Source of the DNA: an uncultured Lachnospiraceae bacterium
Lineage (GTDB): Bacteria > Bacillota > Clostridia > Lachnospirales > Lachnospiraceae
Length of the DNA: 64,000 bases
NCBI GenBank assembly: GCA_947172645.1
Contig: CAMWBY010000006.1
Span: forward strand, 124,001-188,000
Direction: 5' to 3'
Positions 51,993 to 59,877 of this stretch are shown piece after piece. A model generated the notes under the pieces. It worked only from the letters and a program-made list of their open reading frames with translations, had not been told where the DNA came from and ran no database searches. Numbering within the stretch: the stretch's first letter is position 1; every line of letters begins with the position of its first letter. A program made the position numbers and the translations under genes.

Positions 51993-52820
51993 TTAATATA
52001 ATTTCTCCAGTATGCTCTCATCCATCTTAAACGTATGCTCCGGCGCCGGAAAGCTCCCTTCCTGCACTTCTTTCTTGTAGGCGGCAAAACCCTTGCGCAT
52101 CTCTTCCCCCACACCTGCGAAAACTTTCACAAATTTCGGTGTGAAATCCGCATACATACCAAGCATATCCTGATAGACAAGCACCTGTCCGTCGCAGCCT
52201 GCGCCTGCGCCGATGCCGATGGTGGGGATGGCTATTTTGTCCGTAATCAGCTTTGCCAAAGCTTCCGGGACGCATTCTAACACAACGGCGAACGCGCCTG
52301 CCGCCTCCACTGCCTGTGCCTCTTCCAGTAGTTTTTTCGCCGCCTCTTCCCCTTTGCCCTGCACTTTAAACCCGCCGAATGCATGGATGGACTGGGGCGT
52401 CAGGCCGATATGGGCGCAGACCGGAATGGATGCTTTGACGATGGCTTCAATCTGAGGGCACACTTCCTTGCCTCCCTCTAATTTGACGGCCTGTGCGTGT
52501 CCTTCCTTAATCAGCCGTCCGGCATTCACCACCGCGTCATAAACCGAAGTCTGGTAAGACATAAAAGGCATATCCGCTATAACTAAGGCATCTTTGGCGC
52601 CCCTCGCCACCGCTTTCGTATGGTGGAGCATATCCTCCATCGTGACGGACAGGGTGTCCTCATAGCCCAGACATACCATTCCAAGCGAATCCCCTACCAG
52701 AATGGAATGAATCCCCGCGCCGTCCACCAACTTCGCCGTGGAATAATCGTAGGCGGTGAGCATGGTAAGCTTCTCGCCCTTTTCTTTTGCCTGCCGAAAA
52801 GTAACTGCCGTGTTTTTCAT
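51993..52820 (-). CDS. panB: Ketopantoate hydroxymethyltransferase
   Basis: Transfers a one-carbon unit from methylene-THF to 2-oxoisovalerate. The 275-residue barrel has [30 protein letters not shown] start motif, [23 protein letters not shown] and ECVPEALAK. Metal ligands Asp in GDS and DMPF and the Glu base are present. AGGAG precedes ATG 52820. It follows panG by 42 bases. Confidence 0.96.
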   Translation of the reverse strand: MKNTAVTFRQAKEKGEKLTMLTAYDYSTAKLVDGAGIHSILVGDSLGMVCLGYEDTLSVTMEDMLHHTKAVARGAKDALVIADMPFMSYQTSVYDAVVNAGRLIKEGHAQAVKLEGGKEVCPQIEAIVKASIPVCAHIGLTPQSIHAFGGFKVQGKGEEAAKKLLEEAQAVEAAGAFAVVLECVPEALAKLITDKIAIPTIGIGAGAGCDGQVLVYQDMLGMYADFTPKFVKVFAGVGEEMRKGFAAYKKEVQEGSFPAPEHTFKMDESILEKLY

Positions 52821-52862
52821 CGTGTGACATCTCCTATTCTATCAATTATTTTTTGTTCTGCT

Positions 52863-53738
52863 TTATCCTTTTACTGTTTCCTCTATCCGTGCATAGCCTG
52901 CCCGCAGACGTTCTATGCCGGCGCAGTCCTTTTCCTCTTCCAGCCGTGCTCTGGCCATCTTAAGCAGCCGTCTTGCGAGCAGCCTGTGGACTTCGCGCTC
53001 TTCTTTTCCCAGAACGCCCAGGTGCTTTCCAACCGTCTCTGCATCGCCCCGCAGCACCGGCCCGGTCATACTGGCCAAGGTTCCGTTTGCCAGAATATTC
53101 TCCACATTTCCCCGCACCAGCGCCGACGCCGCATGCCACGCCTCCTCCTCCGTAAACCCGCACTGGCCAAGAAGCGCAAAGCCCATGTCAAGAAGCGCCA
53201 GCACGTCATTGCTTAAGACGCTCGCCGCACAGTGGTACTTCGCCTTATCCTCCGCCCGAATCATGCGGTATGGGTTGCCCAGTTCCTGCAGCAGCTCCCG
53301 CAGCCGGCACACCGCATAAGGATTACCCTCCAGAGTGAAGAAACATTGATTTAATTGTCCGTAAGAGGAAAATTTATCGCGAAACGCGAGCATAGGATGA
53401 ATCGAAGCCCCATAGGCTTTCTTCTCACCGATTCCTGTGAATACATCAGATGATAATGAGCCGCTAAAATGACATACTATCCGCTCATCTACAGACATAC
53501 CTTTCATGCGGTCCCACACTGCCCCGATTTGTCCGTCGGGCACTGTAATAAAAAGGGTATCGCTCAAAGCTACCAGTTCTTCCATCGTCCGGAAGCTGCC
53601 TGTACCGGTAAATTGTGACGCCGCAAGGGCGCTCTCATAATTCTGGCTGTAATAGCCGGTTACCGCTTTTCCTCTGTCCGTAAGGTATTTCCCTATCGAA
53701 CAGCCTACTCTTCCGGCACCTATGATTCCTGTCTTCAT
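52863..53738 (-). CDS. panG: DUF2520 Rossmann protein, probable ketopantoate reductase PanG
   Basis: A 291-residue NAD(P)-binding protein: GIIGAGRVGCSIGKYL is the dinucleotide fold, FITVPDGQIGAVWDRM and CHFSGSLSSDVF the next strands, and the C-terminal half (ASIHPMLAFRD, then YHCAASVLSNDVLALLD) is the helical DUF2520 domain. It is not a PanE homologue by eye, yet it heads the pan operon, which otherwise lacks the ketopantoate reductase step. PanG, described first in Francisella, is of this type and fills that step in several Gram-positives. The gene symbol rests on family memory plus context. ATG 53738 with GAAGGTGG is preferred to one three codons earlier. Confidence 0.75.
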   Translation of the reverse strand: MKTGIIGAGRVGCSIGKYLTDRGKAVTGYYSQNYESALAASQFTGTGSFRTMEELVALSDTLFITVPDGQIGAVWDRMKGMSVDERIVCHFSGSLSSDVFTGIGEKKAYGASIHPMLAFRDKFSSYGQLNQCFFTLEGNPYAVCRLRELLQELGNPYRMIRAEDKAKYHCAASVLSNDVLALLDMGFALLGQCGFTEEEAWHAASALVRGNVENILANGTLASMTGPVLRGDAETVGKHLGVLGKEEREVHRLLARRLLKMARARLEEEKDCAGIERLRAGYARIEETVKG

Positions 53739-53840
53739 TGCATCCACCTTCTTTCGAAGCGGCGCATATCGTCATCCGATGCAGTTTCCACAGAATACTG
53801 CTCGTGAAAAATATAGCACAGTGGGAAAGTGAATGCAAGA

Positions 53841-54284
53841 TTATATTTCCTGCGGTCCCTTCCCCTGCACGGGGCCCGTATCCGTCCGGATAATGTCCGC
53901 AAGGGTCTTGCCGTCAAAATAATCGTTGACAAGCCGGTAAAATTCCGCCCACATCGGATAAGTCCTGCATTCAAAAGTTCTTTCGCATGGTTTTGCGTCA
54001 TGTCCAAGGCAGGCAATGGGCGCAAGGTCTCCTTCCGTCAGGCGCAGGATATCGCCAATCCTGCATTCCTCCGGCGGTTTCACAAGGCGGTATCCCCCTC
54101 CTTTGCCCTGCAGTCCCTCGATGATTCCATTCTTGGATAAAACAGGGATAATCCGTTCCAAGTATTTTAGCGAAATTCCCTGGCATTCTGCAATCTCCTT
54201 CATCGGGACGTACCCATTGCCTGCCCTCTCCGCAAGCTCGGCCAACACGCGAAGCGCATACCGGCCTCTTGTCGAAATCATCAT
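53841..54284 (-). CDS. iscR: Rrf2-family regulator, IscR type
   Basis: A 147-residue winged-helix regulator (MISTRGRYALRVLAELAERA, GISLKYLERIIPVLSK, GKGGGYRLVKPPEECRIGD). The Fe-S ligand segment is IACLGHDAKPCERTFEC, with three Cys in IscR-like spacing. It follows iscS and iscU in one unit (57 bases behind iscU), and the promoter of that unit has paired TAGGTA operators, so negative feedback by cluster-loaded protein is likely. AGAGG lies 8 bases before ATG 54284. It stands 102 bases before panG on the same strand; I see no terminator in between, so read-through into the pan genes is possible. Confidence 0.85.
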   Translation of the reverse strand: MMISTRGRYALRVLAELAERAGNGYVPMKEIAECQGISLKYLERIIPVLSKNGIIEGLQGKGGGYRLVKPPEECRIGDILRLTEGDLAPIACLGHDAKPCERTFECRTYPMWAEFYRLVNDYFDGKTLADIIRTDTGPVQGKGPQEI

Positions 54285-54341
54285 TGTCGCCACCTCTTTC
54301 CATAGTCATCAGCCCTGCCGCAAGTAACGGATATCAATCGC

Positions 54342-54725
54342 TTAAACTCCTTCACTTAGCTTCCCATAATAATCCTGCAGGGCTTTCTTGATTGCCTCTT
54401 CCGCAAGCACGGAACAATGAACCTTATGGGCAGGTAAACCGTCAAGGGCCTCCGCCACAGCCTTGTTTGTGAGCGCGGAAGCTTCCGACACAGGCTTTCC
54501 CTTAATCAGCTCCGTTGCCATTGAGCTTGACGCTATCGCGGAAGCGCACCCGAAGGTTTCAAACTTGGCATCCTCAATAATGCCGTCTTCAATTTTCAAA
54601 TAAATCTTCATAATATCGCCGCATTTGGCGTTGCCGACTTCCCCAATCCCATCGGCATTTTCAATTACGCCGACATTTCTGGGATGACGGAAGTGTTCCA
54701 TAACTTTCTCGCTGTATAAAGCCAT
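54342..54725 (-). CDS. iscU: Fe-S cluster scaffold protein IscU/NifU-N
   Basis: Assembles iron-sulfur clusters with sulfur from the cysteine desulfurase. The 127-residue protein has the three ligand cysteines Cys35 (AKCGD, with Asp37), Cys60 (FGCASAIASSS) and Cys104 (VHCSV). MEHFRHPRNVG is the typical start. It begins 9 bases after the iscS stop. The LPPVK chaperone motif of proteobacterial IscU is not present (LPAHKVHC instead), as usual for the clostridial NifU-like form. Confidence 0.95.
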   Translation of the reverse strand: MALYSEKVMEHFRHPRNVGVIENADGIGEVGNAKCGDIMKIYLKIEDGIIEDAKFETFGCASAIASSSMATELIKGKPVSEASALTNKAVAEALDGLPAHKVHCSVLAEEAIKKALQDYYGKLSEGV

Positions 54726-54734
54726 AAGATAACC

Positions 54735-55925
54735 TCACTTTATGATAAATTCCTGCTCGCCGCTTATGAGGGCCCGCCAGACGGGTGACATCCCCCTTAA
54801 ATATTCAACAGCCTCCTTCACCGCCCGGACGGTATATGCAATCTCTTCCTCCGTATTTTCCTCCGAAAGCGTCAGACGTAGGGAGCCATGGGCAATATCG
54901 TGTACCCTGCCGATGGCAAGCAGCACATGGCTTGGGTCAAGCGAACCCGATGTGCAGGCGGAGCCGGAGGAAGCGCAGATACCTTTGTCGTCCAAAAGCA
55001 ACAGCAGGGATTCTCCCTCGATTCCTTCGAAACAGAAATTTACGTTGCCGGGCAGACGCCTGAAAGCATCACCGTTGAGGATGGAATGGGGAATTTCGGA
55101 AAGCCCCTCAATCAGTTTGTCCCGCAAGGCTGAGAGTTTCCGTGCATTCTCATCTATCGAGCCGCATGCCTCCTCAAGGGCTGCCGCCATTCCCATAATG
55201 GCCGGAATATTCTCGGTGCCCGCCCGCTTTCCCCTCTCCTGTGCGCCGCCTTCGATAAGCGCCTCCAAGCTGATTCCTTTTCTCGCATAGAGCGCGCCAA
55301 TCCCTTTCGGGCCATGGAATTTATGGGCAGAGAGCGAAAGCATATCAATATTCTGTTCCTTCACATCGATATGTAAATGACCTGCCGCCTGCACCGCATC
55401 CGTATGGAAAGTCACACCCCTGTCACGGCATATCCCGCCGATTGCTTTTATCGGCTGAATCGTGCCGATTTCATTGTTGGCGTACATCACGGTGACAAGG
55501 CAAGTATCTTCACGAATGGCGTCATCTACCTGTTCCGGTAAAACGATACCGTCTTCATGAACGCCAAGAAGCGTAACCTCAAACCCCTCCCGCTCCAGTT
55601 TTTTCAGCGTATGCAGCACGGCATGATGTTCAAAGGCTGTGGTGATAATATGCTTCTTCCCCTTCCTCGCACCGGCGCGGGCGGCGGAGAGAATGGCCTG
55701 ATTGTCCGCCTCGCTGCCACCGGAGGTAAAGATGATTTCTTTGCCCGGACAGCCAAGGCATTTTGCAATACGCTCCCTTGCGTTATCCAGCGCCTCGGCG
55801 GCCTCCTGCCCTGCGGAATGAAGGCTGGAGGGATTTCCGTATACGGTATCCAAATAGGGGAGCATGGCGTCAACCGCCGTCCTGCTCATTTTGGTTGTGG
55901 CTGCATTGTCAAGATAGATTCTCAT
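54735..55925 (-). CDS. iscS: Cysteine desulfurase, IscS/NifS type
   Basis: PLP enzyme that releases sulfur from cysteine for cluster assembly. The 396-residue chain has YLDNAATTKM, TSGGSEADNQAI, the PLP lysine Lys202 in LSAHKFHGPKGIGALY, and the active-site loop SSGSACTSGSLDPSHVL with Cys324. It starts at ATG 55925 with GAGAG upstream; an in-frame GTG three codons earlier is less likely. The C-terminus (RGMSPVWRALISGEQEFIIK) is longer than in minimal NifS and lacks an obvious IscU tail. First gene of the isc unit. Confidence 0.95.
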   Translation of the reverse strand: MRIYLDNAATTKMSRTAVDAMLPYLDTVYGNPSSLHSAGQEAAEALDNARERIAKCLGCPGKEIIFTSGGSEADNQAILSAARAGARKGKKHIITTAFEHHAVLHTLKKLEREGFEVTLLGVHEDGIVLPEQVDDAIREDTCLVTVMYANNEIGTIQPIKAIGGICRDRGVTFHTDAVQAAGHLHIDVKEQNIDMLSLSAHKFHGPKGIGALYARKGISLEALIEGGAQERGKRAGTENIPAIMGMAAALEEACGSIDENARKLSALRDKLIEGLSEIPHSILNGDAFRRLPGNVNFCFEGIEGESLLLLLDDKGICASSGSACTSGSLDPSHVLLAIGRVHDIAHGSLRLTLSEENTEEEIAYTVRAVKEAVEYLRGMSPVWRALISGEQEFIIK

Positions 55926-55966
55926 TGACAGCACTCTCAGAAAAATATTCTGCCTTCCTCTTCATA

Positions 55967-56026
55967 ATTCCTACCTTGTAGGTATGTTTTATTATAGTGT
56001 TTAATACCTACCTTGTCAATAGGTAT
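55967..56026 (-). promoter_or_regulatory. Consensus promoter of iscSU-iscR with two Rrf2 operators
   Basis: The minus strand reads TTGACA (56019-56014), 17 bases, TATAAT (55996-55991), a perfect sigma-A promoter. ATACCTA (56004-56010), nine bases, TAGGTAT (56020-56026) is a perfect inverted repeat over the -35. A second repeat, ATTCCTA (55967-55973), five bases, TAGGTAT (55979-55985), lies just after the -10. Binding at either would block RNA polymerase. Confidence 0.8.
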
Positions 56027-56040
56027 TTCCGTTTTGCCTC

Positions 56041-57399
56041 TCACCGTTTTTCCAACTTAATGCTAAGCCGCCACGAGGGCCGGTGTGCGGCCACGCTCTC
56101 CGCAATGGTTTTTTCATTCCGGTAGATGCTGAGCAACAGTCCAATCATCACGGCGTAAGTCACCGGCGCGCCCACACCGTAGGAGATGAAGGGGAACTGC
56201 ATGCTTGTCACGGGATAATAGCCGGTATTTATCAAAATCCCTTCCGCACAGTTCACCAGAAGCACCATAAAACATGCGACGGATACCATAAACCCAAGCT
56301 GATTCTTCTGCCGCCTCACAATCCGGAAGGCATGGGCAATGACCGCCGCAAACGCCAATACCACCAGGCTCCCCGCTAATATCCCATAGCGGCACACAAG
56401 GTGCAGCAGGATAAAAGGCTCCGACCGGTAAATAGCAAAACCCGCCATGGAGCCTGCCTCCATAGAAGCATTCAAGTCTGACGCCCCGATGAACCTGGCC
56501 GCCCCAAGCTGCTGCCTGATATACTGGTAAATATATCCCGCGCCTGCGGCATATTGTTCCGGATTCAGGTAGGCCCGCAACCTCGCCACACGGAAGGAAT
56601 CTTCACTATTCCATGAAAGGAAAAGCCCCGCCGCCGCTAACCCCAAAGGCAGAACAACAAGCACCCCCACGGCCAAAGCGGACGCCACGCCCTTGCGGAC
56701 GGCAAACCACCCCTTCCTAATCGCAAGAAGCAGCAGAACCAGGCACATCCCATACACCGCAGCGGCCGTATGCATCGTGGCAAGGCCACGTATCAGCACC
56801 GCCATGGCAACCTCCACGGCCATAGCCGCCGTCACCGCCCCATAGCCTTTTCCCCGCAGGCGGTATAGTATCCCTGCGAAAACCGGGACATACAGATAGG
56901 CAAGTATATGTGTCTCAGGCACCCTTCCGTCATGCCATGCCATAATAGGCGCGCCCACGGCGATTACGAAAAACACGGCCGTCAACGCTGCGATAGCAAA
57001 GGGATATCTTCCGATGATGGTATAATCCAGAAAATATATCCCCGCCATCACCCCGAAAGACAGAAGCAAGCAAATGCACTGCCTGGCAAACTCCGTCGAC
57101 GCCTCGGACAGCCCGCCTGTCAGGTACAGGACAAACATCCCGCCCAGGCTGAACAGAAACGCCATGCCAACCATCACATAATCTGTCTGAGGCCTGTGTA
57201 TCCTGTCCAGTTCCATGCCTACTTCCACCGGGTCACCCATCTCCTGCACCGCCTTCCTTACCGCCTCGTCATGGGAGGCACCTTTCTCTTCATAGGCTGC
57301 CGCCTGGTCCGTGATATGGTCACGCAGTTCCTTCGCCACATATTCCCTGACCCGCACACAACGTATCTGTTCCGTAATCTGTCTGATAAACTCTTCCAT
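56041..57399 (-). CDS. SEDS (FtsW/RodA/SpoVE) protein with N-terminal HAAS-like domain
   Basis: A 452-residue membrane protein. Residues 1-70 (FIRQITEQIRCVRVREYVAKE, then HDEAVRKAVQEMGDPVEVG) are a soluble helical unit of the kind called HAAS or permease prefix domain. The rest has about ten helices in SEDS order, with GAARFIGASD-like loop, VCRYGILAGSLVVLAF, then NTGYYPVTSMQFPFISYGV, which corresponds to the conserved GxxPxxGxxLPFxSYGG region. SEDS proteins polymerise peptidoglycan glycan strands with a class B PBP; the partner is not here. A PadR regulator precedes it by 71 bases, as typical for HAAS proteins. Confidence 0.82.
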   Translation of the reverse strand: MEEFIRQITEQIRCVRVREYVAKELRDHITDQAAAYEEKGASHDEAVRKAVQEMGDPVEVGMELDRIHRPQTDYVMVGMAFLFSLGGMFVLYLTGGLSEASTEFARQCICLLLSFGVMAGIYFLDYTIIGRYPFAIAALTAVFFVIAVGAPIMAWHDGRVPETHILAYLYVPVFAGILYRLRGKGYGAVTAAMAVEVAMAVLIRGLATMHTAAAVYGMCLVLLLLAIRKGWFAVRKGVASALAVGVLVVLPLGLAAAGLFLSWNSEDSFRVARLRAYLNPEQYAAGAGYIYQYIRQQLGAARFIGASDLNASMEAGSMAGFAIYRSEPFILLHLVCRYGILAGSLVVLAFAAVIAHAFRIVRRQKNQLGFMVSVACFMVLLVNCAEGILINTGYYPVTSMQFPFISYGVGAPVTYAVMIGLLLSIYRNEKTIAESVAAHRPSWRLSIKLEKR

Positions 57400-57470
57400 A
57401 GTAAATCCCCTTTCCTTCCTACGTCTTGCCTAGGTACTGATAAAATGAGCCTCATAACATACTTTTCAGT

Positions 57471-57800
57471 CTATGCGCCCACCCAAAGCACACTTAACAC
57501 CGCCGCCTGGTATTCCTGCCACTCCTCTTTCCTGGACTGTAAGTATTTTCTTCCTTCCTTCGTGATACTGTAATATTTGCGCATCTTCCCGCCCGCCTCG
57601 CTCTCATAGGAAGTCAGATAGTTCCTGTCCTCCAAAGAATGCAGCAATGGATAGAGCGTCCCGGCTTTGAGCGTGAATACATTGTTCGACTTCTTCTCCA
57701 ACGTATCAATCATCTCGTAACCGTACATGTCTTTCTCTTCCAACAGACGCAGCAGAAGCATGGAAGTGCTTCCCGAAATCAACGATTTATCGATGGACAA
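57471..57800 (-). CDS. PadR-family repressor
   Basis: A 109-residue winged-helix repressor from a TTG start at 57800, which has GGGGGAG five bases upstream and gives the usual length (SIDKSLISGSTSMLLLRLL is the family start). The frame has an ATG at 57842, but without a site. TLKAGTLYPLLHSLEDRNYL is the wing region, and MRKYYSITKEGRKYL the following strand. The C-terminal helix is short. It is cotranscribed with the HAAS-SEDS gene. Its promoter carries two palindromes likely to be its own operators. Confidence 0.9.
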   Translation of the reverse strand: MSIDKSLISGSTSMLLLRLLEEKDMYGYEMIDTLEKKSNNVFTLKAGTLYPLLHSLEDRNYLTSYESEAGGKMRKYYSITKEGRKYLQSRKEEWQEYQAAVLSVLWVGA

Positions 57801-57862
57801 CTTTTCTCCCCCTCTCCGCCTGACATCTGCATAGACAGCCATTACCCGACAGGCTTAAAAAT

Positions 57863-57921
57863 ATATATAGATAATCTATATATCCAGTTATGATTATATA
57901 TAGATTATCTATATATGTCAA
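57863..57921 (-). promoter_or_regulatory. Consensus promoter with two PadR-type palindromes
   Basis: TTGACA (57921-57916), 17 bases, TATAAT (57898-57893). Two copies of ATATATAGAT-w-ATCTATATAT (57896-57916 and 57863-57883), each with 10-bp arms around one base, lie between -35 and -10 and just downstream. Confidence 0.8.
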
Positions 57922-57951
57922 CCTTTTTACAGAGAGAATCCCATGCATAAT

Positions 57952-57978
57952 TAAGAAATTGATAAAAACCGCCGATAA
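57952..57978 (+). promoter_or_regulatory. Sigma-28-type promoter
   Basis: TAAG (57952-57955), 15 bases, GCCGATAA (57971-57978). The -10 is an exact match to the flagellar consensus and the spacing is ideal; the -35 has one mismatch. Confidence 0.7.
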
Positions 57979-58017
57979 AATACAAAATAGCGTTGAGAAG
58001 CATAGGAGGGCGGGCTT

Positions 58018-58995
58018 ATGGCAATTACGGGAACAGTAAACCGAATTCATGATACTATGTACGAAGGAAGCAGCGTACAGAATATAGCAGAACGAAAGTT
58101 TATGGATAGGGTTGACAATGGTGAAAAAATAAATCTTCTGCAAGAAGCGACAAACGGCGTGTCAATAGAAATTTCCGAAGAAGGGAAAAATTTAATCCAA
58201 AATACGCTGTCTGTCGGACAGGAAGGAAACATCGTTGCGCCTCTAAGCTATGAAGAACGGGTAAAGCTCCTTCAAGAGTCATTAAAACCGGCACAGAAAC
58301 TGCACCTCATTATTCCCAACATACAGACCAATGACAAGTTAGTGAAAAGCTTGAAAGGGGCGGACGAGAATGTGGCGGATGCCGCATATTCTATCATACA
58401 AAACGATTTGCTTCCCCACAATATTGGGAATCTTACAGAGGACGAACGAATAGAACTTATTTCTGTCGGGCTTGAAAAAGCCAGGTTTTTAGCGGACCGC
58501 CTTGAAGATGATAAAGCGGATAGCTTTATGGAGGCCATGAATACCATTGCCAAATATGGTATGAACGGAAAAACAAATGAACATGGAAATGTTACCTATG
58601 ATATCCGCTGGGGAGCAATGGTGGGAGCGCCTGACGATTATATCAGTACAGGGGAACTTATGCAGAAAATCGCCCCGGAACAATACAAAACTTACTCGGC
58701 AATGCATAGTGAAGCAATGAAAAAAAATGATGAAAAACTCGCGTTTAAAGCCGTCAAATTTTTAATTAACTGGGAAATGAACGCTTACAAAACGAATTCC
58801 CAAGCGATTGAAGAAGTGAAGACAGAGCAGGCAAACTGGAAGAAAAATATGGACGCCACTAAGATAAACAGCCACTATACCGATACGGACAGGACAGATA
58901 CAGATTCATTTATAAAAAGCATCTTAGCGCAGAATAAAACATTAAATACAGATTTTTTATTTGATAATCTGCAAAGTTTTGTTCATTCCCTGTAA
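58018..58995 (+). CDS. Orphan protein under a sigma-28 promoter
   Basis: Not recognised. 325 residues, soluble, helical, without signal peptide or membrane segment. It begins MAITGTVNRIHDTMYEGSSVQ, in style similar to the DUF6033-like protein, and is rich in Asn, Asp, Glu and Lys; no cysteine is seen. Tryptophan is rare (RWGAMVG, NWEMNAY, NWKKNM). AGGAGG lies before ATG 58018. Codon use is more AT-rich than in the flanking genes, hinting at separate ancestry. The sigma-28 promoter puts it in the motility regulon. The AraC gene starts 15 bases after its stop, so they may share a transcript. Confidence 0.7.
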   Translation: MAITGTVNRIHDTMYEGSSVQNIAERKFMDRVDNGEKINLLQEATNGVSIEISEEGKNLIQNTLSVGQEGNIVAPLSYEERVKLLQESLKPAQKLHLIIPNIQTNDKLVKSLKGADENVADAAYSIIQNDLLPHNIGNLTEDERIELISVGLEKARFLADRLEDDKADSFMEAMNTIAKYGMNGKTNEHGNVTYDIRWGAMVGAPDDYISTGELMQKIAPEQYKTYSAMHSEAMKKNDEKLAFKAVKFLINWEMNAYKTNSQAIEEVKTEQANWKKNMDATKINSHYTDTDRTDTDSFIKSILAQNKTLNTDFLFDNLQSFVHSL

Positions 58996-59010
58996 GGAAA
59001 AAGGAAAACC

Positions 59011-59877
59011 ATGGAAAACGCATTTGTCATTGAATTTCCCACCGCGGAAACAGGAGACCTCATCGTCAACAACTTCGGCTACTCTGTCACCAGGCCCTGC
59101 CACAAGTATGGCCCCGCCGTCCGCAGCACCTATTTAATCCATTATGTCATAGACGGCGAAGGCCAGTTCTTCGTGGACAACTGCTGCCACAATCTGAAAA
59201 AAGGACAGGGTTTCTTGATTGAGCCCGACTACCAGACCGTATACATGTCAGACGCCGCAAACCCATGGACTTATGTATGGGTGGGATTCTCCGGCAGGAA
59301 GGCCAAAGATATGTTAAACACCGTGGGCATCCGTCAGGATTGTCCCGTCTTTACATGCGAGGCGGACAGGCATCCCGAACAGTACGTGCTCGACATGCTG
59401 AAACATAACAGCGCCCGGGCCGACGACCAGTACCGCCAGACGGCCATGCTCTACCTCTTCTTCTCCTGTCTGGCAACCGCTGATATCAGCCCGTCGGAAA
59501 GTGATTCCCAGGGCAATCTCTATGTAGCCCACGCCATCCGCTATATCCAGAACCATTACAGCGAGCCGATACAGATTGACGAAATCGCCCGGTATGTGGG
59601 CTTGAACCGCAGCTATCTAAGCACGCTGTTCAAGAAACATACCGGGCTATCCCCGCTCAAATATTTACAGACTTTCCGCCTGACTAAAGCGGCACACATG
59701 CTGTCCATGACCACCCTCTCCGTGGCCAGCATCGCCTTCTCCTGCGGCTACCAGGAACCGGAATCTTTTCACAAGATATTCCGTAAGACCACCGGCTTAT
59801 CCCCCAGTGAATACCGGAAAAGGGAACAAGCCAAAACCGACGACAGCCGCAAGAAAATGTATCCGCTTATTCCATGA
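59011..59877 (+). CDS. AraC-family regulator, probably of alpha-galactoside use
   Basis: A 288-residue regulator with a cupin sensor (RSTYLIHYVIDGEGQFFVDN, KKGQGFLIEPDYQTVYMSD) and a C-terminal double helix-turn-helix (IQIDEIARYVGLNRSYLSTLFK, LSVASIAFSCGYQEPESFHKIF). The layout and TPWTYVWVGFSG-like segment fit the MsmR/RafR type that activates sugar genes. It converges with the GH36 gene and overlaps its end by 11 bases, suggesting that GH36 is its target. AAGGAAAA precedes the start. It lies 15 bases behind the orphan sigma-28 gene. Confidence 0.9.
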   Translation: MENAFVIEFPTAETGDLIVNNFGYSVTRPCHKYGPAVRSTYLIHYVIDGEGQFFVDNCCHNLKKGQGFLIEPDYQTVYMSDAANPWTYVWVGFSGRKAKDMLNTVGIRQDCPVFTCEADRHPEQYVLDMLKHNSARADDQYRQTAMLYLFFSCLATADISPSESDSQGNLYVAHAIRYIQNHYSEPIQIDEIARYVGLNRSYLSTLFKKHTGLSPLKYLQTFRLTKAAHMLSMTTLSVASIAFSCGYQEPESFHKIFRKTTGLSPSEYRKREQAKTDDSRKKMYPLIP

